The notes: a model not told the origin generated them from the sequence alone. A stretch of 52,913 nucleotides of DNA from Lyngbya aestuarii BL J (GCF_000478195.2 NZ_AUZM01000043.1:1-52913); one strand, 5' to 3'. Positions 9,624 to 18,868 are shown, numbered from the stretch's first letter. Made by a program: numbers and translations.

Positions 9624-10127
9624 ATGAAAATATTAGAACAGACTTCAACTCATCTAATTCTGAAAGACTCAGTAAAATCAGCTTGGGGAATTAGATTATT
9701 TTGTACTCCTTTTTTTCTTTTTGGATGTCTCGGACTGGTTTTAGTCATTATTGAAAAAATTTTTCCTAGCTTCTTCATTATCTTTTGTCTTTTGTTTGGT
9801 ATTTTTGGCATTTTTTTTAGTGCTGTTACAACAGTTATACTGGATAAAAATAAAAATAAAATTAGTATAAAAGTTCAAAGATTATTCAGAAAAAAAGAAA
9901 GAGAGTATTCACTGAATGAGGTTAGTGTTCGAGTCCATAAGACTCCTTGGAAGGTTAAAGATTATTCGTCTTTTTTAATTGTCAAAAAGGAATCAATCTA
10001 TGTTGTTATTTTAGAAATTGCCTCGATTTCTAAACAAATTAAATTCTCGGGAAATTACAGTTTTACCCAAAATGAAGCAGTTAAAATTGCGAATATTATC
10101 CGAACTTTTCTGAATCAATCCCGATAA
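9624..10127 (+). CDS. Small two-helix membrane protein, function unknown
   Basis: 167 residues from the ATG at 9624; an in-frame TTG at 9609 would add only five residues. Two strongly hydrophobic segments at about residues 23-45 and 48-72 form a hairpin in the membrane, and residues 75-165 are a soluble beta-rich tail with many Lys, similar in plan to small PH-like membrane proteins. No family recognised. It starts 24 bases after the WD40 gene and precedes another unknown gene by 31 bases, so the three are probably co-transcribed. The locally high AT content resembles that of its neighbours here and is higher than that of tkt. Confidence 0.55.
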   Translation: MKILEQTSTHLILKDSVKSAWGIRLFCTPFFLFGCLGLVLVIIEKIFPSFFIIFCLLFGIFGIFFSAVTTVILDKNKNKISIKVQRLFRKKEREYSLNEVSVRVHKTPWKVKDYSSFLIVKKESIYVVILEIASISKQIKFSGNYSFTQNEAVKIANIIRTFLNQSR

Positions 10128-10158
10128 AATTTACAGATTATTTACCTAAAAACACACA

Positions 10159-10605
10159 ATGAATTATCAAGGTTCAATTGAATTAAATCACAACAATGAT
10201 GATGCGCTTGAAGAACTCTTTAACGCGGTGATTATAGAATTATTAAGCGATCAGACAAACTTAGCAATATGGCTGATGAACGAGATTGATTTTTCGTTGT
10301 TTAATACTCAAAAAATTGGAGCAGAATCTCCATTTAAAGGAAGTAATAGCGTCCTCGCAGGTTCAGGTTTACTGATTAAAGTCGAACCCAATACTATCAA
10401 TGAATTAATACAAACTTTCTCGACAGGTTATTTAACCTCTGAAGTTTTACATCTAGAAATAGAAGTTGAACATTCAGTTCAATTTGAAGCTTATGATCAT
10501 TTTGAATGTATTTTTTTCGGAAATAAAATCTCTCTAGAATTACTTAACGATCTCAAAAGTCGTGGTGTCATTGATCATTATGAAATTTCTGAGAAAGAGA
10601 GTTAA
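10159..10605 (+). CDS. Hypothetical acidic cytoplasmic protein
   Basis: 148 residues, acidic, without signal peptide or membrane segment. The first 65 residues look helical (DDALEELFNAVIIELLSDQ), the remainder alternates strands and helices. I do not recognise the family. The layout of the N-terminal half resembles small effector-associated adaptor domains that cyanobacteria often encode next to WD40 proteins, but this is a weak impression. It is the last gene of the likely three-gene operon beginning at 7974. Confidence 0.5.
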   Translation: MNYQGSIELNHNNDDALEELFNAVIIELLSDQTNLAIWLMNEIDFSLFNTQKIGAESPFKGSNSVLAGSGLLIKVEPNTINELIQTFSTGYLTSEVLHLEIEVEHSVQFEAYDHFECIFFGNKISLELLNDLKSRGVIDHYEISEKES

Positions 10606-10757
10606 AAATCGAAAATAAATGAGTGACTTTGATAAATAGCTGTTAAATCTAAAATCAGTCCGAGCAGAAAGCACATTTTTGTTAAAACAACAACAAAATT
10701 TTACAATTTGTTATCATAAACTCATCAACCAGGGTACAAGTTTAGAGGAAAATCGAT

Positions 10758-12434
10758 ATGCAATTACCAGTCACCGATAAACCAACTGTCAATTCGATAA
10801 CAACGACGGTGGGTGAATATCTTGTGAGTCAACTCAAAGCCGTTGGTGTGCGTCACGTTTTCGGGGTTCCTGGCGATTATGTTCTTGACTTGATGGATGT
10901 GATCGTCGAGAGTTCGATAGAATTAGTAGGGACTTGTAACGAGTTGAATGCAGGTTATGCTGCTGACGCCTATGCCCGTTTAAATGGAGTGAGTGCGTTG
11001 TGTGTCACCTATGGCGTTGGGGGGTTGAGTGTCGTCAACGCTTTAGCCGGTGCCTATGCAGAGGAAGTTCCTATTATTGTCATTAGTGGGGCGCCGCGAA
11101 CTTCCGCCAAAGGAAATAACCTGTTGATGCACCACACGACGGGAGACTATAACCTTCAACTCTCTATTTTAGAAAAAGTAACGGTTGCGGCTGTGACTCT
11201 CACCAACGCTGAACAAGCCCCCGCCCAAATTGATCGAACGATTGCGGCTTGTTTACGCTACAAACGCCCGGTTTATATCGAAATTCCGGCAGATATGGTG
11301 GCTCAACCCTGTACTATGCCCTTGAGTTTTGAGCGTCCAAATCCTGTAGTGAGTGATGTTCAAGCCCTTAATGAAGCGATTAACGAAGCAGTAGAATGGT
11401 TAGAAAACTCAGAACATCCTGTTATTTTAGCAGGAGTTGAGTTGCATCGCTACGGAATTCAAAAGAAACTACATCAATTAGTTGAAATTACCGGATATCC
11501 GATTACGAGTACCTTGTTAGGAAAGTCGAGTATTTCTGAACTTCATCCTCAATTTATTGGGAATTATGTCGGGGCGTTGAGTCGAGATTATGTAAAAAAT
11601 CGGGTTGAAACAGCCGATTGTATTTTGTGTTTGGGTGCGATTATGTCTGATACTAATTTAGGGGGTTATACGGCTCAACTCAAAGAAAGTCAGTTAATTA
11701 ATGCTAATTCTCTAAAGGTTAAAATCAAGCATCATTATTATTCTCCGATTGATTTAGGAGATTTTATCGACGGTTTGATTGCTAAACTTTCTCGTAAATC
11801 TTCTGAGAGCCTAGATATCCAACCTGCGGCTGAATTATTATCTAAATCTTTTGAGGTTCAACCCGAACAGAAAATAACCAATGCTCGATTTTATGAGCGG
11901 ATGAATCATTTTGTTGGTGATAATAGTACGGTGATTGCTGAAACGGGAGATGCAATTATTGCTACGATTGATTTATTGATTCATGCTGACACTCGGTTTA
12001 TTGGACAAGCATTTTATATGTCCATTGGCTATTCTCTCCCGGCTTGTTTGGGTGCTGCATTGGCTCGTCGTCAAAATCGAGTCATTCTGTTTATTGGGGA
12101 TGGTTCGTTTCAAATGACTTGTCAGGAACTTTCAACTATTATTCGTTTGGGGTTAAATCCAATTATTTTCTTGATTAATAACGATGGTTATACGATTGAA
12201 CGAATGATCCATGATGGTTCCTACAACGATATTCAACCCTGGAAATATCATCAGCTTCCGCAAGTTTTTGGGGAGAGTCTCAGTTGTCAGGTACGAACAG
12301 AAGGAGATTTAGAAAAAGCTTTAGAAATGGCGGCTAAAAATCGGGATAAGTTGTGTTTTATTGAGGTTCATTTAGATCGATTTGATTGTTGTGAAACCTT
12401 GGCTCGTTTGACTCAAGCTGTTCGTCGGAACTAA
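10758..12434 (+). CDS. Thiamine-diphosphate 2-keto acid decarboxylase (pyruvate/indolepyruvate type)
   Basis: 558 residues with the three-domain plan of pyruvate and indolepyruvate decarboxylases. Key residues: catalytic Glu62 (GTCNELNAGYAADAYAR), the decarboxylase His-His pair at 125-126 (LMHHTTGDYN), the TPP/magnesium motif GDG at 447-449 with NND at 474-476, and YTIERMIHDGSYNDI (479-493), which closely resembles the Zymomonas pyruvate decarboxylase segment and includes the active-site Glu481. It would convert pyruvate to acetaldehyde or indolepyruvate to indoleacetaldehyde; the substrate cannot be decided from sequence. AGAGGAAA lies about eight bases before the ATG. No alcohol dehydrogenase is adjacent. 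It ends at a terminator and faces the GGDEF-EAL gene. Confidence 0.88.
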   Translation: MQLPVTDKPTVNSITTTVGEYLVSQLKAVGVRHVFGVPGDYVLDLMDVIVESSIELVGTCNELNAGYAADAYARLNGVSALCVTYGVGGLSVVNALAGAYAEEVPIIVISGAPRTSAKGNNLLMHHTTGDYNLQLSILEKVTVAAVTLTNAEQAPAQIDRTIAACLRYKRPVYIEIPADMVAQPCTMPLSFERPNPVVSDVQALNEAINEAVEWLENSEHPVILAGVELHRYGIQKKLHQLVEITGYPITSTLLGKSSISELHPQFIGNYVGALSRDYVKNRVETADCILCLGAIMSDTNLGGYTAQLKESQLINANSLKVKIKHHYYSPIDLGDFIDGLIAKLSRKSSESLDIQPAAELLSKSFEVQPEQKITNARFYERMNHFVGDNSTVIAETGDAIIATIDLLIHADTRFIGQAFYMSIGYSLPACLGAALARRQNRVILFIGDGSFQMTCQELSTIIRLGLNPIIFLINNDGYTIERMIHDGSYNDIQPWKYHQLPQVFGESLSCQVRTEGDLEKALEMAAKNRDKLCFIEVHLDRFDCCETLARLTQAVRRN

Positions 12435-12458
12435 TTTGATTGAAAAATTTTGTTATCG

Positions 12459-12491
12459 GTTGGGTTATACAGCGTAAAATCCAACTTTTTT
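12459..12491 (+). terminator. Rho-independent terminator of the decarboxylase gene
   Basis: GTTGG (12459-12463) pairs with CCAAC (12481-12485), directly followed by six T. It lies between the decarboxylase gene and the converging response regulator gene. Confidence 0.65.
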
Positions 12492-12504
12492 GATGAGTAA
12501 AAAT

Positions 12505-14595
12505 TCAGAAAATTTGTTGAATATTCTCCGCAGGTAAGGGTTTAGAGAAATAATAACCTTGTCCGAGTGGACAGTCTAAATGTTGTAAAGTATTGAGTTG
12601 TTCTGCGGTTTCGATTCCTTCTGCGATCGCATTAATATTAAGAGCATGAGCCAGTACAATCATTGTCCGAACAATTTCAAAGCTTTGAGGTTCTGAGTTC
12701 ATTGTTTGAATGAAAGACATATCAAGTTTGAGATTATCAACTGAAAAACGATGGAGATAACTTAATGAGGAATATCCAGTCCCAAAATCGTCTAAAGACA
12801 AACCAATTCCAATTGATTTTAATTGAGAGATCGTGACAGCGACTTTCTCCGGTTCTTCGAGCAAAGCCGTTTCTGTCATTTCTATCTTCAGACATGGGCT
12901 TTCTAAACCTGTCTCATTTAAAATTTTTGTAACTTGTTCAACTAAATTGTCTTCAGTAAAATGTTTGGCTGACAGGTTGACACTGATCACAAAAGGAGGG
13001 CGATTTTTACGGTTTTCATTCCAGCGATAAACTTGCTGACAAGCCTCTTGTATCACTTGCCAATCGAGTTGTGTGATTAAACCAATTTCTTCAGCAATGG
13101 GAATAAAATGACCAGGAGTCAGGAGTCCCCGTTGAGGATGATTCCAACGCACTAACGCTTCAAAACCATGAATTGCAGAGGTTTGGAGATTGACAATAGG
13201 TTGGTAATAAACTTGAAATTCTTTTCGCTCTAAAGCTCGTCTTAAATCGCTTTCTAATTTTTGAATGAATCGAACTTGTTCTCGCATGGTTTCGTTAAAG
13301 ACTTCATAGCGTCCTCGACCTAAAGTTTTTGCACGATACATGGCAAGATCTGCATCTCGAATCAAATCATCAACTTGATTATAGCCAATTGAACTTAAAA
13401 CAATACCAATACTAACATTGGTAAAAATTTCATGCTCATTGATATAAGTTTTCTCAATAATTTCATTGCGAATTCGTTGAGCGATTTGATAAATTTCATA
13501 GAGATCATCTAAGTTTTCAACTAAAATTGCAAATTCATCTCCACCCAATCGAGCAACTTGATCAATATTGCGGACAGATTTTATTAATTTTTGACCAATT
13601 ATTTGTAGGAGTTGATCGCCAACTTGATGACCTAAACTGTCATTAATAATTTTAAACCGATCTAAATCGAGAAAGAAAATAGCAAATGTAAAATCAGGAT
13701 TCATCAGACGACGGTTATCTGCTTCCTGGAGGTTTTGCATAAAGCCATGACGATTTAGTAAGCCTGTTAACGGGTCGTGAAAGGCTTGATATCGAAGCTT
13801 TTCTGTGGCTACTTTTTGATGAGTAATGTCTCTAAAAATTAATACAGAGCCTTGAATCTCTTGGTTAGAATTTAAAATCGGTGCAATATTATCATCAATA
13901 GGAATTTCTTTGCCATTTTTTGAGATGAGTAAAGTCGGTTCGGTGAGCTTAATGCTTTGACCTTGTTGTATTGTTTTTAAAATGAGGGTTTGTAGAGAAT
14001 GACGACTTTCCTCATGGATAATATTAAAAATACTGTTAATATCTTGTCCAATTCCTGCTTCCCATGACCAACCTGTGAGTTCTTCTGCAACAGGATTCAT
14101 AAAGTTTACTTTACCCATTTTATCGGTGGCAATTACACCATCAGCAATGCTATCAAGAATGGTAGACAACCATTGAGACTGATCGCGCAACTGCTGTTCG
14201 ATTTGATGTTTATAAAGCGCAATTTCAATTGTTGTTTTTAAATCCTGTTCATCAAAGGGTTTAACAATATAACCATAAGGTTCAGTTAATTTAGCTCGCT
14301 CAAGTGTATTTTCATCAGCATGAGCAGTGATATAAATCACAGGGATATGATAATTATTTTTAATTATTTCTGCGGCTTCAATACCATCCATTTCACCTGC
14401 TAATCGAATATCCATTAAGACAATATGAGGTTTGATTTCAGCAACTTTTTGAATCGCTAATTCTCCACTATCGGTAATTTGCGGTATCTGATAACCCATA
14501 TCTTCTAATGTAGCTTGTAAATCTCGGGCAACCAATCTTTCATCTTCAACGACTAAAATAATAATTTTTTCATTCATGGTAATTGTTTCAAGCAT
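12505..14595 (-). CDS. Response regulator with REC, PAS, GGDEF and EAL domains
   Basis: 696 residues. Receiver domain 10-125 with phosphoacceptor Asp62 (LMDIRLAG) and Lys112; PAS domain about 142-260; GGDEF domain about 268-430 with intact GGDEF at 351-355 and an intact RxxD inhibitory site (RNID, 342-345); EAL domain about 445-690 with EAL at 478-480 and DDFGTGYSSL at 601-610. Both the diguanylate cyclase and the phosphodiesterase active sites look complete, so the protein can in principle make and break cyclic di-GMP under control of receiver phosphorylation. It follows the histidine kinase at 14643 on the same strand after 47 bases, so the two are a likely kinase-regulator pair. An alternative start lies six codons in. 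Confidence 0.92.
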   Translation of the reverse strand: MLETITMNEKIIILVVEDERLVARDLQATLEDMGYQIPQITDSGELAIQKVAEIKPHIVLMDIRLAGEMDGIEAAEIIKNNYHIPVIYITAHADENTLERAKLTEPYGYIVKPFDEQDLKTTIEIALYKHQIEQQLRDQSQWLSTILDSIADGVIATDKMGKVNFMNPVAEELTGWSWEAGIGQDINSIFNIIHEESRHSLQTLILKTIQQGQSIKLTEPTLLISKNGKEIPIDDNIAPILNSNQEIQGSVLIFRDITHQKVATEKLRYQAFHDPLTGLLNRHGFMQNLQEADNRRLMNPDFTFAIFFLDLDRFKIINDSLGHQVGDQLLQIIGQKLIKSVRNIDQVARLGGDEFAILVENLDDLYEIYQIAQRIRNEIIEKTYINEHEIFTNVSIGIVLSSIGYNQVDDLIRDADLAMYRAKTLGRGRYEVFNETMREQVRFIQKLESDLRRALERKEFQVYYQPIVNLQTSAIHGFEALVRWNHPQRGLLTPGHFIPIAEEIGLITQLDWQVIQEACQQVYRWNENRKNRPPFVISVNLSAKHFTEDNLVEQVTKILNETGLESPCLKIEMTETALLEEPEKVAVTISQLKSIGIGLSLDDFGTGYSSLSYLHRFSVDNLKLDMSFIQTMNSEPQSFEIVRTMIVLAHALNINAIAEGIETAEQLNTLQHLDCPLGQGYYFSKPLPAENIQQIF

Positions 14596-14642
14596 GATTT
14601 TAAAAACATTAATCTGATTTAAATTGTTAATGAGTTGTTTGA

Positions 14643-16085
14643 TTACATCTTAGACGAGATCTTATACAATTCTATCTTAAACTCAGTACCATTGTCTTGG
14701 TTGATTGTTAACTTTCCTTGCAGTTGTTCGGTTAAGTCTTGAACCAATTGTAGCCCCAATGTGTTGACATGATCTAGATTTAAGTTTGAAGGTAAGCCTT
14801 GGCCATTATCTCCAATCGTCAAGATTAGATATTGTTTGTTATCGAGTGTTGCTTGAATCCAGATTTTTCCGGATGTGTTGGGTTCAAAAGCATATTTAAG
14901 AGAGTTGGAAATTAATTCACAAATAATTAATCCACAAGGGGTTAAGATATCAAAGTCTAAGAAAATATATTGATCAATATCTATTTCCAGAGAAATATGA
15001 GAGGTCTTTACTGTGTAGGTTCTCAGCAGTGTTTTGGTTAAATCTTGAATATAGTCATCAAATCTGATCCGTCTAAAGTTATCAGACTGATAAAGTTTTT
15101 CATGGATTAATGCCATTGATTTAACTCGGTTCTGACTGTCTATAAATTTAGCTTTAATCACCGGATCTTGAACACAACGAGATTGCAATCTCAACAAACT
15201 ACAAATAACTTGTAAATTATTTTTAACCCGATGATGAATTTCTTTGAGTAAAGTTTCTTGCTGCTTCAGTTTTTCGACTTTTTTACTATCGCTAATATCC
15301 CGCCCCACTGACTGATATTCTACAATTTGCTCTGCATCATTAAAAATCGCTCGATTAATCCATTGCATCCAACGCACTTCATCCTCTACAATCACTCGAT
15401 GCTCAACCATTCCCACCGGATTTTCTAAACTGAGTAACTCAACGCATCGATCAACTTTTTCTTGATCTTCAGGAAAAATTATAGGTTGATAAGAGTGATT
15501 AATAATTTCTTCTAGCGGTTTTTTAAAATATCGACAGTAGGCTTTATTCACAAAGGTTATAGTTTCATCAGGTTGAAAGCGAGCAATCAATTCGGTTTGA
15601 TCTTCAATAATCGCGCGATAACGTTGTTCACTTTGTCGTAATGCGATTTCTACTTTCAAACGTTCTGCAATTTCCTGTTGTAATTTTTGGTTTGCTTCTT
15701 CGAGTTGAGTTGGGCTTTTGAGTGCTAGGGCTTGAGGAACAAGCGGAACTAATTCTATCGCCGTGTAACAAGAAACGACTGCGGTGATTAATTTAATCCA
15801 ACCAGATACCCAATAATCAGGATGCCAAAGCGTCCAAATCCCCATCAGGTGAGTTGTTCCACAGGAAATGATAAATCCGGCAAACAGAATAAAAATCCAA
15901 GGATAGGGTAAATCAACCCGCTTACGAACAAAATAAAATAAAGAGATCGGAAGAGCATAGTAAGATAAGGCGATCAAAGAGTCAGAAGCAATATGTAGAG
16001 TCACGAGGTTTGACTTCCACAAATAGCAATGTCCATGAGGAATAAAGCCTATTGAGGCAAAAAGAGTCGTCAGATCTAAAGACAT
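14643..16085 (-). CDS. Ethylene-receptor-like membrane histidine kinase with PAS domain
   Basis: 481 residues from the ATG at 16085 (an in-frame TTG at 16142 is less likely). Residues 15-120 form the three-helix ethylene-binding domain known from plant ETR1 and Synechocystis SynEtr1: Asp35, Tyr42, Pro46, Cys75 and His79 sit exactly ten positions from ETR1 Asp25, Tyr32, Pro36, Cys65 and His69, where Cys and His bind copper. A helical linker (125-155) leads to a PAS domain (157-270), then a HisKA_2 dimerisation domain with the phosphoacceptor His in HHRVKNNLQ (285-293) and an HATPase domain with N-box (ELISNSLKYA) and GDNGQGL. It likely senses ethylene or another small hydrophobic signal and phosphorylates the adjacent GGDEF-EAL regulator. 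Confidence 0.9.
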   Translation of the reverse strand: MSLDLTTLFASIGFIPHGHCYLWKSNLVTLHIASDSLIALSYYALPISLFYFVRKRVDLPYPWIFILFAGFIISCGTTHLMGIWTLWHPDYWVSGWIKLITAVVSCYTAIELVPLVPQALALKSPTQLEEANQKLQQEIAERLKVEIALRQSEQRYRAIIEDQTELIARFQPDETITFVNKAYCRYFKKPLEEIINHSYQPIIFPEDQEKVDRCVELLSLENPVGMVEHRVIVEDEVRWMQWINRAIFNDAEQIVEYQSVGRDISDSKKVEKLKQQETLLKEIHHRVKNNLQVICSLLRLQSRCVQDPVIKAKFIDSQNRVKSMALIHEKLYQSDNFRRIRFDDYIQDLTKTLLRTYTVKTSHISLEIDIDQYIFLDFDILTPCGLIICELISNSLKYAFEPNTSGKIWIQATLDNKQYLILTIGDNGQGLPSNLNLDHVNTLGLQLVQDLTEQLQGKLTINQDNGTEFKIELYKISSKM

Positions 16086-16239
16086 GACTGTTTTATTGTT
16101 GTAACAACTGGAGAACACGACTGATCTCTTAATTGTAATCAATAATTTCAGTATAATCTTTGATTTTTTGATTTTTCAGTTTTAATCTGTCTTTGGACTT
16201 ATTTTTGAGATTAATAAATAGATATCAATCAAAATATAT

Positions 16240-16290
16240 TCAATAAAATGGGATAGGTTCAACTCAAACTGAGCTTGAATTCCCTATCCC
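16240..16290 (-). terminator. Terminator hairpin after moeB
   Basis: GGGATAGG (16249-16256 region) and CCTATCCC (16283-16290) form an outer stem; TTCAA and TTGAA plus CTCA and TGAG extend it inward. Read on the minus strand the hairpin is followed by ATTTTATT. It ends about 28 bases past the moeB stop codon. Confidence 0.6.
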
Positions 16291-16317
16291 AAAATTGTTT
16301 TTAACGTGAAAAATTAA

Positions 16318-17490
16318 TTAATATTGTGGAACTGAAGAATCAACTTCTTTACTCCAAGCAGTAATTCCACCCTGAACATTAATTCCTTCAATTCCCGCTT
16401 GTTTGAGAATGCCTAACGCCTTGGCTGATCGTCCACCCATTTTACAATGAGCAATTAAACGATGACCGTTAAGCAATTCTTTGACCTTCTCAACACCAAC
16501 ACCCCGCTCTATATCAGGTAATGGTATTAATACCGCACCTGGAATTTTAGCGATTTCATATTCATTAGGATTACGGACATCAACAAGTACAAAATCATCC
16601 GCCCCACTATCAAGTAGTTGCTTCAACTCCTGAACCGTCATCTCAGGAATTTCCATTTGTTTCTTGGCCTCCTCCGCTTTGGCTTGGGGAATCCCGCAAA
16701 ACTGTTCGTAGTCGATCAGCTTTTCGATCACAGGCCGAACCGGGTTGGGTCGCAACTTCAACTCACGGAATGTCATATCCAGGGAATTGTAGAGCAACAA
16801 CCGACCACTCAAGGTCTGACCTTTACCCAAGATAATTTTAACTGTTTCTGTTGCCTGAATCACACCAATTAATCCCGGTAGAATTCCTAAAACTCCACCT
16901 TCAGCGCAGGATGGCACCATTCCAGGGGGTGGGGGTTCGGGATAAAGATCACGGTAGTTCGGGCCACCTTCGTAGTTAAACACCGTCGCCTGACCCTCGA
17001 ACCGGAAAATCGAACCGTAGACATTCGGTTTATTCAACAACACACAGGCGTCATTGACTAGATAGCGGGTGGGAAAGTTATCAGTCCCATCAACAATCAC
17101 ATCGTAAGGTTCGAGAAGTTTGAGGGCATTTTCCGAACTCAGACGGGTGTTGTGTAGGTCTACTTGACAAAGGGGATTAATTTCGAGAATCCGATTTTTC
17201 GCCGACTCGATCTTTGGTTTTCCGACCCAAGAGGTGCTGTGAATGACCTGACGCTGGAGGTTAGAACTATCGACGATATCAAAATCGACAATCCCAATGC
17301 GTCCAATTCCTGCGGCTGCCAGATACAATAGCAGGGGCGAACCGAGTCCACCCGTACCAATACACAGTACGCTAGCAGCTTTGAGGCGTTTTTGTCCTTC
17401 TAAGCCGACTTCAGGTAAAATCAGGTGACGCGAATACCGTTCGTATTCTTCTTTGTTGAGTTGGATTTGATCCAAATTTGGATTGAGCAT
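16318..17490 (-). CDS. moeB: MoeB/MoeZ-type adenylyltransferase with rhodanese domain
   Basis: 390 residues. Residues 12-260 are a ThiF/MoeB E1-like domain that adenylates the C-terminus of a small sulfur-carrier protein: nucleotide motif GTGGLGS (45-51), NLQRQ, DGTDNF and candidate catalytic Cys195 (SCAEGG). Residues 285-390 are a rhodanese domain with the persulfide Cys349 (HCKMGGRS). This fusion supplies sulfur for molybdopterin or thiamine-type carriers. The zinc-binding CxxC pair of Escherichia coli MoeB is absent: the equivalent stretch reads RPNPVRPVIEK with only one Cys (FCG) after it, as I recall for cyanobacterial homologues. It lies 76 bases after the JAMM peptidase gene on the same strand, a functional pairing. 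Confidence 0.92.
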   Translation of the reverse strand: MLNPNLDQIQLNKEEYERYSRHLILPEVGLEGQKRLKAASVLCIGTGGLGSPLLLYLAAAGIGRIGIVDFDIVDSSNLQRQVIHSTSWVGKPKIESAKNRILEINPLCQVDLHNTRLSSENALKLLEPYDVIVDGTDNFPTRYLVNDACVLLNKPNVYGSIFRFEGQATVFNYEGGPNYRDLYPEPPPPGMVPSCAEGGVLGILPGLIGVIQATETVKIILGKGQTLSGRLLLYNSLDMTFRELKLRPNPVRPVIEKLIDYEQFCGIPQAKAEEAKKQMEIPEMTVQELKQLLDSGADDFVLVDVRNPNEYEIAKIPGAVLIPLPDIERGVGVEKVKELLNGHRLIAHCKMGGRSAKALGILKQAGIEGINVQGGITAWSKEVDSSVPQY

Positions 17491-17566
17491 GATAATTCCA
17501 AGAAGGAAAATGACCTTCGGTTGCTAGGATATCTTGCATCCCAACACTGTAGGGTTGAGTCAAAGA

Positions 17567-18118
17567 TTAATATGATAAACCAACTGAGGACGAATTGACT
17601 GAGGTGCTTATCATTTCTTCAGCTTGAAACTGGTGATTCTCATCTAAGCACCAATTCAGTACATTCGTGGCTTTTCCCTGTTTGACTGAAACTATGATAT
17701 AGGAATATTGTGGCCAAGCGCAAACCCGATCAAACTCGGAAGGAATGGCGGGGGGATCGGGATGGGAGTGATAAATGCCGATAATGGAAAGATGACGGGA
17801 GCGAGCTTGTTTTTGGGCAGAGATGAAAAGTTGGGGATCAATGGTGTAGCGTCGTTCTTGAGTGGTGACGGGTTGATCTGCTGTTTCTATTTCTGCGAAG
17901 ATTTCGACAGACTCATCACTCCAAGCATTTTCTGCGGGGATCAGTTCGACAACGGTTTTGTCAAAATTAGCCGCTATTTTTCCTAAGATTAAACCACAAC
18001 ACTCTCGGGGATAGCATTGTTGAGCATTTTGGCAGATTTGATCAAGATGTTGGGCAGAAATCGTTAATACAGACAAGGGTTTGTGGATCAAAGATTGAAG
18101 ATTTTTTAAACTGAGCAT
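17567..18118 (-). CDS. JAMM/MPN+ (M67 family) metallopeptidase
   Basis: 183 residues. The zinc-protease JAMM motif is complete: Glu39 (PRECCG), His117 and His119 (IYHSHPDPP), Ser127 and Asp130 (PSEFD). Bacterial stand-alone JAMM proteins of the Mec+ type cut residues off the C-terminus of ubiquitin-like sulfur carriers or off the sulfur-transfer product. The neighbouring downstream gene on the same strand encodes MoeB-rhodanese, which activates such carriers, so the two likely act in one sulfur-transfer pathway. No sulfur-carrier gene is present in the window. No signal peptide; probably cytoplasmic. Confidence 0.9.
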   Translation of the reverse strand: MLSLKNLQSLIHKPLSVLTISAQHLDQICQNAQQCYPRECCGLILGKIAANFDKTVVELIPAENAWSDESVEIFAEIETADQPVTTQERRYTIDPQLFISAQKQARSRHLSIIGIYHSHPDPPAIPSEFDRVCAWPQYSYIIVSVKQGKATNVLNWCLDENHQFQAEEMISTSVNSSSVGLSY

Positions 18119-18403
18119 AACACACCCATCGCTCTCGAGAAAAGTGGTTACTCCTGCGACCCTAGCTGCAAATCAGAAAGCTTGTGAAAAATAGAGATTA
18201 AAAATGATCCAAGATTTTCACTCAGGATAAGATTTCTTTAAATAATTGTAAACAAAATAAAAAATTAGCTTCCCAAAAAAATCTTTAAATCGAGCCAAGA
18301 TTCAGCACTTCGTATTGAATGATACTGAAACCGGAAAGGATTTTTTAAATGATTAGAGTTATTGAAAAAAATATAGGAATTCCTGTCATTGATTTCAACT
18401 CAA

Positions 18404-18868
18404 ATGTTTATGACTCCGACTCTAAGCTTATCTGAAACAACCCTCCATTGGTTACAGACAAATGGTTACAATCCTGTTCATCTCGATAGCAAGGGTGAAA
18501 ATGGCGATAGTGCATTGATGAAAGCCACTCGACAGAAAGAGTTAGCAGTTGTTCAAGAACTGATTAATCACGGTGTCGATCTGAATTTGAAAAATGATGA
18601 CGGCAACAATGCGTTATGGTACGCTTGTTTTGGAAATGACTATATTATAGTAGATTTATTAATCAATTCTGGAATTAACATTAACAATCAAAATGATATT
18701 GGAGCTACTGTCTTGATGTATGCTGCTTCAGCAGGGAAAGAAGACATGGTTGAACTTCTTCTGAGTCATCATGCTGATCCAGAACTCAAAAATTTAGATG
18801 ATTTTAAAGCGATTGATTTTTCCAGTACCGTAGAAGTTTTGAGGATACTGAAGAATGCTAAAAGCTGA
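18404..18868 (+). CDS. Ankyrin-repeat protein
   Basis: 154 residues from the ATG at 18404; a second ATG two codons on is equally possible. About three ankyrin repeats are visible: GDSALMKATRQKELAVVQEL with NHGVDLNLKNDDG, NNALWYACFGNDYIIVDLLI with NSGININNQNDIG, and TVLMYAASAGKEDMVELLLS with HHADPELKNLDD. No other domain. Such proteins bind other proteins; the partner is unknown. The 285-base region upstream is AT-rich and divergent from the JAMM gene. Expressed alone or with the small genes downstream. Confidence 0.85.
   Translation: MFMTPTLSLSETTLHWLQTNGYNPVHLDSKGENGDSALMKATRQKELAVVQELINHGVDLNLKNDDGNNALWYACFGNDYIIVDLLINSGININNQNDIGATVLMYAASAGKEDMVELLLSHHADPELKNLDDFKAIDFSSTVEVLRILKNAKS

Noticed and set aside
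16085-16142. Longer N-terminus of the ethylene-receptor-like kinase from a TTG
   Set aside because: The added residues precede a normal start of the membrane domain, and the ATG at 16085 gives the exact ten-residue offset to ETR1.
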